Below, piece after piece: positions 26,783 to 35,154 of a stretch of DNA of 64,000 nucleotides. The stretch comes from NBLH01 sp050296515. GTDB lineage: Bacteria; Bacteroidota; Bacteroidia; Bacteroidales; NBLH01. The notes below the pieces were generated by a model. The model did not search any database, was not told the DNA's origin, and worked only from the letters and a program-made list of their open reading frames with translations. The DNA is taken from NCBI GenBank assembly GCA_050296515.1, contig JBNKRJ010000134.1:1-64000 (forward strand), in the 5' to 3' direction. Every line of letters begins with the position of its first letter. Position 1 is the stretch's first letter. Both the position numbers and the translations under genes were made by a program.

Positions 26783-26995
26783 ATTTTCAAAAAGCTATGT
26801 AGTACTAATCTCTAATTTTGTGCAAGATACAATATAAAGTATATTTGTGAAAATAATTAAAACTTAAATTGTAACAATTACTTAATATTGGGCATTTTCC
26901 AGCAGAAAAATTGAAGCTGGGTAAAAAAGTTGCAATTTCTGGCGATATAAACTAAAACAACAAATATTTAAATAATAACTAACTAATATTATAAG

Positions 26996-27415
26996 ATGAA
27001 GAGTTCAATTAATGCTAAATGGCAAGGTAAAATGGCCTTTGATGTAGAACTTGGCGGACATAAAATAACACTTGATGCCGCTGAAGAAGTAGGCGGTGAA
27101 GATAAAGGGGTAAGACCAAAACCATTAATGATGGTGGCACTGGCAGGTTGCACCGGAATGGATGTAGTTTCTATTCTTAAAAAGATGAGGGTTGAGTTTG
27201 ATGATTTTAATGTACGGGTTGAAGCTGATATGACTGAAGAGCATCCGAAACAATATTTTAAAATGAAGATTTTTTACGAATTTAAAGGAAAAGACCTCCC
27301 TTTGGATAAATTGCAAAAGGCTGTCAGCTTATCAGAAGAAAGATATTGTGGAGTATCAGCAAGCTACAGAAAAGCTATGGAGATTAGCACTGAGATTATA
27401 GTGAATCCCGAGTAA
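26996..27415 (+). CDS. OsmC/Ohr family peroxiredoxin-like protein
   Basis: OsmC-like proteins reduce organic hydroperoxides with two Cys residues. This 139-residue protein has both, Cys52 in ALAGCTGMDVV and Cys118 in EERYCGVSASY, in the standard contexts, so it should be active. Length and fold match the short YhfA/OsmC group. It is divergent from the Crp/Fnr gene, which may control it, and its product would protect the cytoplasm from peroxides. Confidence 0.92.
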   Translation: MKSSINAKWQGKMAFDVELGGHKITLDAAEEVGGEDKGVRPKPLMMVALAGCTGMDVVSILKKMRVEFDDFNVRVEADMTEEHPKQYFKMKIFYEFKGKDLPLDKLQKAVSLSEERYCGVSASYRKAMEISTEIIVNPE

Positions 27416-27556
27416 TTACAAAGCAGTAGTAGGCATAAACAATTAATAATCAGCTAACTACGTCTTGTTTTTCAAAAACTAAATAAAATTACAAACGAAA
27501 ACAAAGTGCCTGTATTTCTAAATTGCAGGTACTAATACATCTTAACCAGCAAACTA

Positions 27557-28237
27557 ATGAACTTCAAAAATCTATTAAAATTTCTTTCAAATTTATCTGA
27601 AAACAACAACCGAGAATGGTTTAACGATCATAAAAAGCAATTTGTTGAGTTAAAAAACGAATTTGAAAACTTTATTCAAGAACTAATTCCTAAAATCAGA
27701 GAAACAGATTCTACAATTGGCCCTATTGAAGCAAAGGATTGTATTTTTAGAATCTATAGGGATGTTCGTTTTTCAAAAAACAAAGATCCATACAAAACAC
27801 ATTTTGGAGCCTATATTGCAAGTGGAGGAAGAAAAAGTAGAACATGTGGATATTACCTACACATTGATCCCAAAGAGGCTTTTGTAGCTGCAGGAGCTTA
27901 TAGCCCAGAACCACAGATTCTTAAAGAAATTCGTTACGAAATAATGGATCGTACTAACGACTTTAAGAAAATAATCGAAAATAAAGATTTTAGAAAGTTT
28001 TATGGAACATTGTCTGGTGAAAAATTAAAAACAGCTCCCAAGGGGATTCCAAAGGATTTCGAAGATCTTGAATTAGTAAAGTACAAAAGCTACGAAGTTT
28101 TTCATACAATTGATGAAAAAATAATTCTTTCAAACAGCTTCGAAAATTATTTGCTGAATGCTATAAAATTAGCAGTTCCATACAATCTATTTTTCAATAG
28201 GTTAATTGAACATGTTCTTAATGAAGAAGATAATTAG
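27557..28237 (+). CDS. DUF2461 family protein
   Basis: The 226-residue cytoplasmic protein carries the DUF2461/TIGR02453 features. The N-terminal FLSNLSENNNREWFNDHKK, the central IFRIYRDVRFSKNKDPYKTH (about 70-89) and GYYLHIDP are characteristic. The biochemical role of the family is not known; the fold is described only at family level. It is followed after two bases by the 3' end of the convergent Rieske-like gene, with no terminator between them. Confidence 0.88.
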   Translation: MNFKNLLKFLSNLSENNNREWFNDHKKQFVELKNEFENFIQELIPKIRETDSTIGPIEAKDCIFRIYRDVRFSKNKDPYKTHFGAYIASGGRKSRTCGYYLHIDPKEAFVAAGAYSPEPQILKEIRYEIMDRTNDFKKIIENKDFRKFYGTLSGEKLKTAPKGIPKDFEDLELVKYKSYEVFHTIDEKIILSNSFENYLLNAIKLAVPYNLFFNRLIEHVLNEEDN

Positions 28238-28239
28238 GA

Positions 28240-28677
28240 CTAATTAGTAATGATTAATAACCTTTGATTAGGATTATATCTTACATTATATTCTTTTAAT
28301 GGAAACCCAGCTGGGCCTGTGTCAACTGATCCAAATATTAAATTATATTTAGACCCGCAAACTTTACATGTCCCTATTTGATCTTGTTCTTCAACAACAG
28401 CACCTGACACCTCAGGATCATATGTACAGGTAGCATCATATGCAGCATAACTTTCTCCGCCAATACCGTAACCTGCTACATTTGTCACAATTATTCCGTT
28501 ATATCCTTCGTTAGGTATATATATAGAATTAGTAGGAATAGCTAGATCTTGATATTGTGGTAAATCCAAATATAATTCCACATGCACATAAACTTCAGGC
28601 ACAGGATTATCATCTGAACACTGAAAAAAGCAAATTGACAGCAATATAATAATGAAAAATAATCGTAATTTTGACAT
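28240..28677 (-). CDS. Rieske-fold lipoprotein with altered cluster ligands
   Basis: The 145-residue protein has a lipoprotein signal (lipobox FFQC, Cys20). The C-terminal part follows the Rieske layout. CTY (84-86) stands where CxH is expected, then 17 residues, then CKVCGSKYNLIFGSV (from 104) where CxxHG is expected. Both ligand His are therefore replaced (Tyr86, Cys107), leaving Cys84, Cys104 and Cys107. A normal Rieske 2Fe-2S cluster is unlikely; a different metal site, a disulfide or a structural role is possible. Its start codon is 3 bases from that of the divergent gene. The fold call rests on motif spacing, so moderate certainty. Confidence 0.75.
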   Translation of the reverse strand: MSKLRLFFIIILLSICFFQCSDDNPVPEVYVHVELYLDLPQYQDLAIPTNSIYIPNEGYNGIIVTNVAGYGIGGESYAAYDATCTYDPEVSGAVVEEQDQIGTCKVCGSKYNLIFGSVDTGPAGFPLKEYNVRYNPNQRLLIITN

Positions 28678-28680
28678 TGT

Positions 28681-29166
28681 ATGAGTCCTTTTTTATATAA
28701 TAACGCAAAATTAATTAAATTATTGATTTGTTTACTTTTCTTCTCTGCCGTAGGAAAATTTGCTTATTCTCAGGAGGAAGGTACAGGCACAGACCCTATA
28801 TCCCAGGCAATTGAGGAGCAAAAGCAAGAAGCATATCTTGGTTCAAAACTTACGAAAAATGAACAACAAGAATTGGAGAGAATATACGAAAAATATAAGC
28901 TCACTGACAGGCAGGTTGAATTAAAATCCATGGAAAAAAGTGGGCAAAAAATTAAATTCTTTGACAAGTTTAGGATTGCTTTTGCCAACAGAAAAAACTA
29001 TATGCGCGAAAAAAAGCTCGCCAAGTTTAGAGAAAAAAAAGTAATGAGCAAGCAATCCGACAAAACACGAGAAAGAATGACTAAAAACCATAAAAAAACC
29101 AAAGAGAAATACAATAGAACCAAAAGAAAGAAAAAAAGAAAACAATTTTTTAATTTATTTAGATAA
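28681..29166 (+). CDS. Secreted, strongly basic small protein
   Basis: The 161-residue product has a signal peptide (about 1-30, ending FAYSQ). A short acidic start and helical segment rich in Gln/Glu/Lys follow (QELERIYEKYKLTDRQVE). The C-terminal half is packed with Lys and Arg, ending KKKRKQFFNLFR. It probably binds something acidic (nucleic acid, polysaccharide or membrane surface) in the periplasm; no family is recognised. It may be transcribed separately from the next gene, which has its own promoter-like element. Confidence 0.7.
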   Translation: MSPFLYNNAKLIKLLICLLFFSAVGKFAYSQEEGTGTDPISQAIEEQKQEAYLGSKLTKNEQQELERIYEKYKLTDRQVELKSMEKSGQKIKFFDKFRIAFANRKNYMREKKLAKFREKKVMSKQSDKTRERMTKNHKKTKEKYNRTKRKKKRKQFFNLFR

Positions 29167-29168
29167 AT

Positions 29169-29201
29169 CTTGAAAAAATTGCAAGAGCTTTTGTAATTTT
29201 G
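29169..29201 (+). promoter_or_regulatory. Promoter-like element before the small membrane protein gene
   Basis: CTTG (29169-29172), a 21-bp gap and TAATTTTG (29194-29201), a full -7 match, 27 bases before the ATG at 29228. Confidence 0.5.
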
Positions 29202-29227
29202 TTTAATATATATAAAAGTCACCAACG

Positions 29228-29590
29228 ATGGATTTAGATAATATAATTTACATAATTGCGACTATCGTTATTTTTGTAGTAAGCTTGCTTGGTCAAAAGA
29301 AGAAAAAAGTGGAAGTTCCAGTTTCAAAGCCACAAGAAGAAGGAGTCTATTCGTTGAATGATTTTGAAAAAATACTTGAACGAAAGCAAGAGTACAGACA
29401 ACCTGAAAGTATAATTGAAGAAATTAAAGAAGAACCAAAGGAATTTGAAAAAACAATTAACGAAGATCACAAAAAGGGAACAAAGCAAAAGAAAAGTACC
29501 CTCGACGAAGAAGAAAATCAAGATGGCTTTGATGTTAAGTCAGCAATAATTTACTCATCAATATTAGAACGAAAAAAATTCCGTCATTAA
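29228..29590 (+). CDS. Small membrane-anchored acidic/basic protein
   Basis: The 120-residue product has a single N-terminal membrane helix (about 5-22, IIYIIATIVIFVVSLLG) followed by a basic KKKK stop-transfer cluster. This predicts a cytoplasmic tail rich in Glu and Lys that looks disordered. A more ordered segment, DVKSAIIYSSILERKKF, closes the protein. It is likely a membrane-tethered regulatory or scaffold protein; no family is recognised. It precedes greA by about 150 bases, with a separate promoter for greA in between. Confidence 0.75.
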   Translation: MDLDNIIYIIATIVIFVVSLLGQKKKKVEVPVSKPQEEGVYSLNDFEKILERKQEYRQPESIIEEIKEEPKEFEKTINEDHKKGTKQKKSTLDEEENQDGFDVKSAIIYSSILERKKFRH

Positions 29591-29638
29591 AAACAACTTG
29601 CCTGAAAGAAGGTTAAAGTGTTGAATTAAAACCATTTA

Positions 29639-29670
29639 TTTGATTATACAATAAATTTTATTTATCTTTG
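29639..29670 (+). promoter_or_regulatory. Promoter of greA
   Basis: TTTG (29639-29642), a 20-bp spacer and TATCTTTG (29663-29670) fit the Bacteroidota consensus perfectly. Transcription would start near 29675, about 70 bases before the greA ATG. Confidence 0.7.
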
Positions 29671-29679
29671 CAGCGCAAA

Positions 29680-29715
29680 GAGTCCAAAACCCGTAAGGGA
29701 GATGGATTCTTTTTT
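29680..29715 (+). terminator. Terminator-like hairpin in the greA leader
   Basis: GAGTCCA (29680-29686) pairs with TGGATTC (29703-29709), CCC (29690-29692) with GGG (29697-29699), and six T follow. The whole lies between the greA promoter and its start codon, so it could attenuate transcription and release a short leader RNA. Confidence 0.55.
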
Positions 29716-29744
29716 ATTTCTATAACTACTAATAAAAATATAGT

Positions 29745-30218
29745 ATGGCAAAAGTTTCATATATAACTGAAGAAGGACTTAACAAGTTGAAAGGAGAACT
29801 TGACCAGTTAACCAGAGTAGAGAGGCCAAAAATTTCAGCACAAATTGCTGAAGCACGTGATAAGGGAGATCTTTCTGAAAATGCAGAATATGATGCAGCC
29901 AAAGAAGCACAAGGTTTGTTGGAGTTGAAAATATCAAAACTTCAGGACATAATCAGAAATTCAAGAATTATTGATGAAAGTAAAATTGATACTTCATCTG
30001 TTCAGATTTTAACCACTGTTAAAATTAAAAATCTGAAAAATAAGGCCGTAATGCAGTATACACTTGTTGCAGAAAGTGAAGCTAATTTGAAAGCCGGAAA
30101 AATATCAGTGGAAACTCCTATTGCTCAAGGGTTAATGGGTAAAAAGGTTGGTGATAAGGTAGCCATTCAGGTTCCAAATGGAGTAATGGATTTTGAAATA
30201 CTGGATATATCCTTATAA
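29745..30218 (+). CDS. greA: Transcription elongation factor GreA
   Basis: GreA binds RNA polymerase through its secondary channel and triggers cleavage of backtracked transcripts. The 157-residue protein has the N-terminal coiled coil with the conserved acidic tip (DKGDLSENAEYDAAKE, about 46-61, where the two acidic residues reach the active site) and the FKBP-like C-terminal domain (SPIAQGLMGKKVGDK-type motif, about 125-139). Length is standard. It is single, with a consensus promoter and a terminator-like leader hairpin that could give feedback control. Confidence 0.97.
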   Translation: MAKVSYITEEGLNKLKGELDQLTRVERPKISAQIAEARDKGDLSENAEYDAAKEAQGLLELKISKLQDIIRNSRIIDESKIDTSSVQILTTVKIKNLKNKAVMQYTLVAESEANLKAGKISVETPIAQGLMGKKVGDKVAIQVPNGVMDFEILDISL

Positions 30219-30246
30219 AGACATAAGTTAGAACAATTATTGTAAT

Positions 30247-30274
30247 GGGTTTTCTGAATTAGGAAACCCTTTTT
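30247..30274 (+). terminator. Terminator of greA
   Basis: GGGTTTTC and GGAAACCC pair around a 6-nt loop, allowing one G-U pair, and are followed by five T, about 30 bases after the stop codon. Confidence 0.75.
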
Positions 30275-30323
30275 CATTTTATGGTGAATTTAAAATTCTT
30301 TAGGTGTAATTAATGATTATGTG

Positions 30324-30383
30324 CTTGTTTACCATTAAAACAAATTGATTTTCTGCTACTTACCCAAGCTAGTGGTAAACAAG
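30324..30383. repeat. Inverted repeat in the greA-PBP4 gap
   Basis: CTTGTTTACCA (30324-30334) and TGGTAAACAAG (30373-30383) are perfect 11-base complements around 38 bases. The loop shares AACAAATTGATTTTC with the element near 36118, hinting that both belong to one repeat family. Confidence 0.45.
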
Positions 30384-30461
30384 GGCCTAATTGGATATAA
30401 TTATTTTGAAATCTTCTGCTGTAATCATTACATTAGCTAAAATCAATAAAAACAAAATATT

Positions 30462-31958
30462 ATGATCAAAAACTTCTTCTTTCTTTATTTTATACTCTTT
30501 ATAATTCAATTAACCTTACATTCCCAAACAAACCCACTTAAAAATCGGGTTCATGTAATTAATAAAGCTCTTAAAACATTAGTAAATGATAACGATTTAA
30601 AAAACGCAGGCATCAGCTTTTTGGCAATAGATACAAAAACAGGTGAAGTAATATCAGAACATAATCCTGATTTAAGTTTAATGCCTGCCTCAACCATGAA
30701 AATTATTACCACAGCAACGGCATTAGAAGTTTTGGGGAAATATTACACCTTCGAAACTGACCTGGAATATTCTGGAACTATTGACACATTAAACAGGGTT
30801 TTAAAAGGCAATTTGTACATTAGGGGAGGGGCTGATCCAACACTTGGTTCTAAATATTATAATAAAAATGGACATTTCGATTTTATTGACCAGTGGATTA
30901 GTGCTATTAAGAAAAATAAAATTGATTCAATAACAGGAATGATTATAGCAGATGCCAGTAGGTATGACTATGAAATAGCATCACCAAAATGGACATGGGA
31001 AGATATAGGAAATTATTATGGAGCAGGTGCAAATGGACTGACAGCTTTCGATAATTTATACAATATCTATTTTCAGTCACCTTCATTACCAGGAAAGCTA
31101 ACCAAAATAATAAGAGTTGAACCTAAAATTCCTCAACTAGAAATACTTAACGAGGTTGTTTCATCAAATAGTTGGGAAGACAATGCCTATGTTTTTGGGG
31201 CACCGTATAGATATCTCCATATAATAAGAGGGGAAATTCCTAAAGGAAGAAATGAATTTCATGTAAAAGGAGCAATTCCAGATCCTGCTAATTATTTGGC
31301 TTGGTATTTTAATGAAGAATTAAAGCTTTCTGGAGTCAAAACAAGTAACAAAACCATTACCATGCGCATACTGAAGTTAAAAGGCGATACAATCGACGAA
31401 AAGAGGCATAAACTTGATATTTACACATCGCCTTATCTTCTTTCCATTGTTAATATTACAAATAAAAACAGTATTAACCTCTTTGCAGAGCACCTATTTA
31501 ATGAAATTGCCTTTAAATTAAAAGGAGTAGGGAGTAACAGAGTTGGAATTGATGCTGTAACAGACTTTTGGAAAGCAAAAGGCATGGATACTGATGGATT
31601 TTATGTTCGCGATGGTAGTGGTTTAACAAGGTTTAGCGCAGTAACAGCTAAACAGATGGTTTTTGTGTTGCAATACATGAAAAAAAGTAAAAACTCAAAA
31701 GAGTTTTATGAATCGCTTGCAGTATCAGGTGAATCAGGGACTTTACGTTCAGTGGGAAGAAACACTAGTGCTCATGGAAAAATTCATGCAAAAAGTGGAT
31801 CTATAAGAAGAGTAAGAACATATGTTGGTTATGCTGATACTAAATCAGGAAGAGAACTTGCTTTCGCTATGAATATTTCAAATTACAATTGCACTGATTC
31901 TGATGCCAGGAGAAAACTTACCAAACTAATCATATCAATGGCTGATTTCAACTTATAA
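30462..31958 (+). CDS. dacB: D-alanyl-D-alanine carboxypeptidase/endopeptidase (PBP4 type)
   Basis: This periplasmic penicillin-binding protein trims or cleaves peptidoglycan peptides. The 498-residue protein has a signal peptide (about 1-21). The catalytic motifs are SxxK at S77-T-M-K80, the SxN-equivalent region DGSGLTR (about 382-388), and KSG at about 444 in HAKSGSIR. The large insertion between SxxK and SxN is typical of PBP4/DacB (class C, S13 family). Single gene, convergent with nrdJ. Confidence 0.95.
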   Translation: MIKNFFFLYFILFIIQLTLHSQTNPLKNRVHVINKALKTLVNDNDLKNAGISFLAIDTKTGEVISEHNPDLSLMPASTMKIITTATALEVLGKYYTFETDLEYSGTIDTLNRVLKGNLYIRGGADPTLGSKYYNKNGHFDFIDQWISAIKKNKIDSITGMIIADASRYDYEIASPKWTWEDIGNYYGAGANGLTAFDNLYNIYFQSPSLPGKLTKIIRVEPKIPQLEILNEVVSSNSWEDNAYVFGAPYRYLHIIRGEIPKGRNEFHVKGAIPDPANYLAWYFNEELKLSGVKTSNKTITMRILKLKGDTIDEKRHKLDIYTSPYLLSIVNITNKNSINLFAEHLFNEIAFKLKGVGSNRVGIDAVTDFWKAKGMDTDGFYVRDGSGLTRFSAVTAKQMVFVLQYMKKSKNSKEFYESLAVSGESGTLRSVGRNTSAHGKIHAKSGSIRRVRTYVGYADTKSGRELAFAMNISNYNCTDSDARRKLTKLIISMADFNL

Positions 31959-31962
31959 AAAA

Positions 31963-31991
31963 ATAGGGTGCCGGTTTGAAGAGCACCCTAT
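31963..31991. terminator. Bidirectional terminator between dacB and nrdJ
   Basis: ATAGGGTGC and GCACCCTAT form a perfect 9-bp stem between the two convergent stop codons, flanked by an A-run on the left. Confidence 0.8.
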
Positions 31992-32034
31992 CTTTGTCAA
32001 AAGCAGAATTGTTAAATTTTACAAGGTAAATACC

Positions 32035-34602
32035 TTATCCGCATTTTGAGCTGCCACAGCTTTGGCATATTAAACATCCTTCTTGATAGACCAAAGTTTT
32101 AGAGCCACAGCTTTCGCATTTCTGTCCACTTTTAGCTTTGGTTCCATCAGGTATATATTTTTTCAACGCTCGCTCCACTCCGTTCTTCCAAGTGTTAATT
32201 GTCTCACTATCAAGATGTAACGAAGATACCAAGTTGACTGCATTTTCAATTGGCATGCCGTGACGTAACACACCTGAAATTAACTTAGCATAATTCCAAA
32301 ACTCTTTGTTAAATTTATAAGAAAGGCCTTGAATAGTAATATTAAACCCGTATTTGTTGGTGTATTTAAAGTCGTATCTTTTATTTCCTTTTTCGTCTCT
32401 GTTTTTAATAATAAACCCTTTATTTATGGACTTAGGAATAGGAAGCGCATCATCCTCGGCAATACCTGTAAAAATTTCGTAAGGACGTCCATCTAATAAA
32501 CCTACAAAAGCAATCCATTTTTCGTTGTTATTTTGGAATCTTACAATGTCAGCTTCCAATTCAGCAGGTCGTTTTGGTGAATCAGTAACAACAATACCTG
32601 TTTTTTTCTCTTCTTTCTTGGTACTAATTAAAACACCATCACGAGAACCATCTCGATAAACAGTTACACCTTTGCACCCACTTTTCCATGCTTCAACGTA
32701 TAAATCACCAACTAGACTTTCCTTTACTTCCTTAGGCAAGTTAACAGTAACACTTATTGAGTGATCTACCCATTTTTGAACTCGCCCCTGCATTTTAACC
32801 TTTGCAACCCAGTCAACATCATTCGAAGTTGCCTTATAGTATGGTGACTTTTTAACAATTTCGTTTATTTGATCATCATTGAAACTTCTAACCTCATCAA
32901 TATTATAGTTATTCATCTTTAACCACGTAATGAAGTGATGATGAAAAACATTGTATTCTTCCCAAGAATCACCTACCTCATCAGTAAACGATACAACAAC
33001 ATCGGAATCATTTGGATTTACTTTTCTTCTACGTCGGTAAACCGGCATAAAAACGGGTTCAATACCTGAAGTAGTTTGGGTCATTAAGCTTGTTGTTCCG
33101 GTAGGAGCTATAGTAAGCAATGCTATATTTCTACGACCATGTTCAACCATATCGGCATACAACTTTTCGTCAGCCTCTTTTATTCGTAAAACAAAAGGAT
33201 TGTTTTTCTCTTTGTTTGCATCGTAAATAGTAAAAGCTCCTCTCTCTTTTGCCATTTCAACTGAAGAACGATAAGCTGCCAATGCCAGGTTCTTGTGAAC
33301 TTCAACTGAAAAATCGATAGCATTATCACTTCCATAACGAAGTCCCAATGCTGCAACCATATCACCTTCAGCAGTAATTCCAACACCAGTCCTTCTACCC
33401 TCTTCAGCCTTTTTACGAATATTCAACCACAAATTTTTCTCAGTTCTTTTTACTTCATCAGATTCAGGATCAGTATCTATCTTTCCTATAATCGCATCAA
33501 TTTTCTCCAATTCAAGATCGATAATATCATCCATAATTCTTTGAGCATAAGCAACATGCTCTTTGAATAGAGTGAAATTGAATTTTGCTTTCTTAGTAAA
33601 TGGATCTTCTACGTAGTTATATAGATTAATGGCTAACAAACGACAACTATCATGGGGACATAAAGGTATTTCCCCACAAGGATTCGTTGAAACTGTTCGA
33701 TATCCTAAATCGGCATAACTGTCAGGCACAGACTCATTTATGATTGTGTCCCAGAAGAGAATTCCTGGCTCAGCAGATTTCCATGCATTATGGACAATTT
33801 TTGACCATAGTTTTCTTGCATCTATTTCTTTGGTAACTTTAGGCTCTTTTGCATCAATTGGAAATTGTTGTTTATAGGTAGTACCTTCAACAACAGCCTT
33901 CATAAATTCATCATCAATTTTTACAGAAACATTTGCTCCTGTAACCTTTCCTGCCTCTAATTTAGCATCAATAAAGTCCTCTGCATCAGGATGTTTTATT
34001 GAAATACTTAACATCAAGGCCCCTCTACGACCATCCTGAGCAACCTCTCGAGTAGAATTTGAAAATCGCTCCATAAAAGGAACTACGCCAGTAGAAGTTA
34101 ACGCACTATTCAACACATGGCTACCTTTGGGCCTAACGTGAGATAAATCATGTCCAACGCCTCCTCTTCTTTTCATTAGTTGAACCTGTTCCTGGTCAGT
34201 TTTCATAATACCTCCGTAAGAATCCGCAGGATCATCCTCGCCAATTACAAAGCAGTTTGATAATGACGCTATTTGAAATTGATTCCCAATACCCGTCATT
34301 GGCCCACCTTGAGGAACTATATACTTGAAATCCTTTAGTAAATTAAAGATTTTTTCTTCACTTAACGGATTGGGATATTTATTTTCAATTCGATGGATTT
34401 CTTTGGCCAATCTCTTGTGCATATCATCGGGAGTTAACTCAAAAATATGTCCATCTGAATTTTTTAAAGCATATTTATTAACCCATACTTTCGCTGCTAA
34501 TTCATCACCTTTAAAATATTCAAGCGCACCTTTAAATGCTTGCTCAAAGGTATAAGATTTCTCTTTCTTATCGTTTTTTAGGGTCATAGGTTCTATGTAC
34601 AT
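32035..34602 (-). CDS. nrdJ: Adenosylcobalamin-dependent (class II) ribonucleotide reductase
   Basis: It reduces ribonucleotides to deoxyribonucleotides using a thiyl radical generated from vitamin B12 coenzyme, independent of oxygen. The 855-residue protein has the class II core: an N-terminal region with SLSNCFVIG (first redox Cys), the active-site loop NPCGEIPLCPHDSC (about 310), GRRTGVGITAEGD and LLTIAPTGTTSLM. The tail has paired Cys (CESCGSKTLV, CLICQSCGSSKC) for re-reduction or zinc. The annotated start may be five codons upstream of the true one (MTLKND). No cobalamin riboswitch is evident upstream. Confidence 0.95.
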   Translation of the reverse strand: MYIEPMTLKNDKKEKSYTFEQAFKGALEYFKGDELAAKVWVNKYALKNSDGHIFELTPDDMHKRLAKEIHRIENKYPNPLSEEKIFNLLKDFKYIVPQGGPMTGIGNQFQIASLSNCFVIGEDDPADSYGGIMKTDQEQVQLMKRRGGVGHDLSHVRPKGSHVLNSALTSTGVVPFMERFSNSTREVAQDGRRGALMLSISIKHPDAEDFIDAKLEAGKVTGANVSVKIDDEFMKAVVEGTTYKQQFPIDAKEPKVTKEIDARKLWSKIVHNAWKSAEPGILFWDTIINESVPDSYADLGYRTVSTNPCGEIPLCPHDSCRLLAINLYNYVEDPFTKKAKFNFTLFKEHVAYAQRIMDDIIDLELEKIDAIIGKIDTDPESDEVKRTEKNLWLNIRKKAEEGRRTGVGITAEGDMVAALGLRYGSDNAIDFSVEVHKNLALAAYRSSVEMAKERGAFTIYDANKEKNNPFVLRIKEADEKLYADMVEHGRRNIALLTIAPTGTTSLMTQTTSGIEPVFMPVYRRRRKVNPNDSDVVVSFTDEVGDSWEEYNVFHHHFITWLKMNNYNIDEVRSFNDDQINEIVKKSPYYKATSNDVDWVAKVKMQGRVQKWVDHSISVTVNLPKEVKESLVGDLYVEAWKSGCKGVTVYRDGSRDGVLISTKKEEKKTGIVVTDSPKRPAELEADIVRFQNNNEKWIAFVGLLDGRPYEIFTGIAEDDALPIPKSINKGFIIKNRDEKGNKRYDFKYTNKYGFNITIQGLSYKFNKEFWNYAKLISGVLRHGMPIENAVNLVSSLHLDSETINTWKNGVERALKKYIPDGTKAKSGQKCESCGSKTLVYQEGCLICQSCGSSKCG

Positions 34603-35154
34603 TATTATAGAATTTATTGTAAGTTATCCTGAGAATTAAGAAGTTATGAAAATTTCATAGCCTGCAATTTATCTATTATTTATAAATATTGAAAGCAACA
34701 AATTAGAAAAGTATACTTTACATTCTTGTTTAACTGTTGATATCTTTTTTATTAATCTGATTTCCAATATTAAATTAAAATAAACAAGTGTTGAAAAAAA
34801 GTATTTTGCAAAAAACAAGTTAATGACAGGATTAAAATTGATATTTACAATTTGTCAAGATTCTTGTAACCTGCTCGAATTTAATCAATTATGCATAATA
34901 GTAGTCAAATTTCAACTTTTATTATACTTTTAGGTCAAAAGAGTTTGATAACTAAGTGCAGTTTAATATGCTACCACTTTGAACAATCGTAAAAATTAAA
35001 AAACTGACATTTCCTAATATTTGATTCTATCTTAACTGACATTTCCCATGTTTTGTAGATTTCAGAACATCAGTTACTTATATCATTACCATCAAAAATA
35101 AAGCCTGATAATCAGCAGTTTATAAATACTAGTAGGTAACGTTTAACTTTGTTT
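34603..35154. other. Upstream region of nrdJ, no gene seen
   Basis: An AT-rich stretch without a credible ORF. It contains a 13-base direct repeat AACTGACATTTCC at 35002-35014 and 35034-35046. Nothing here resembles the NrdR box or a riboswitch. Confidence 0.5.
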
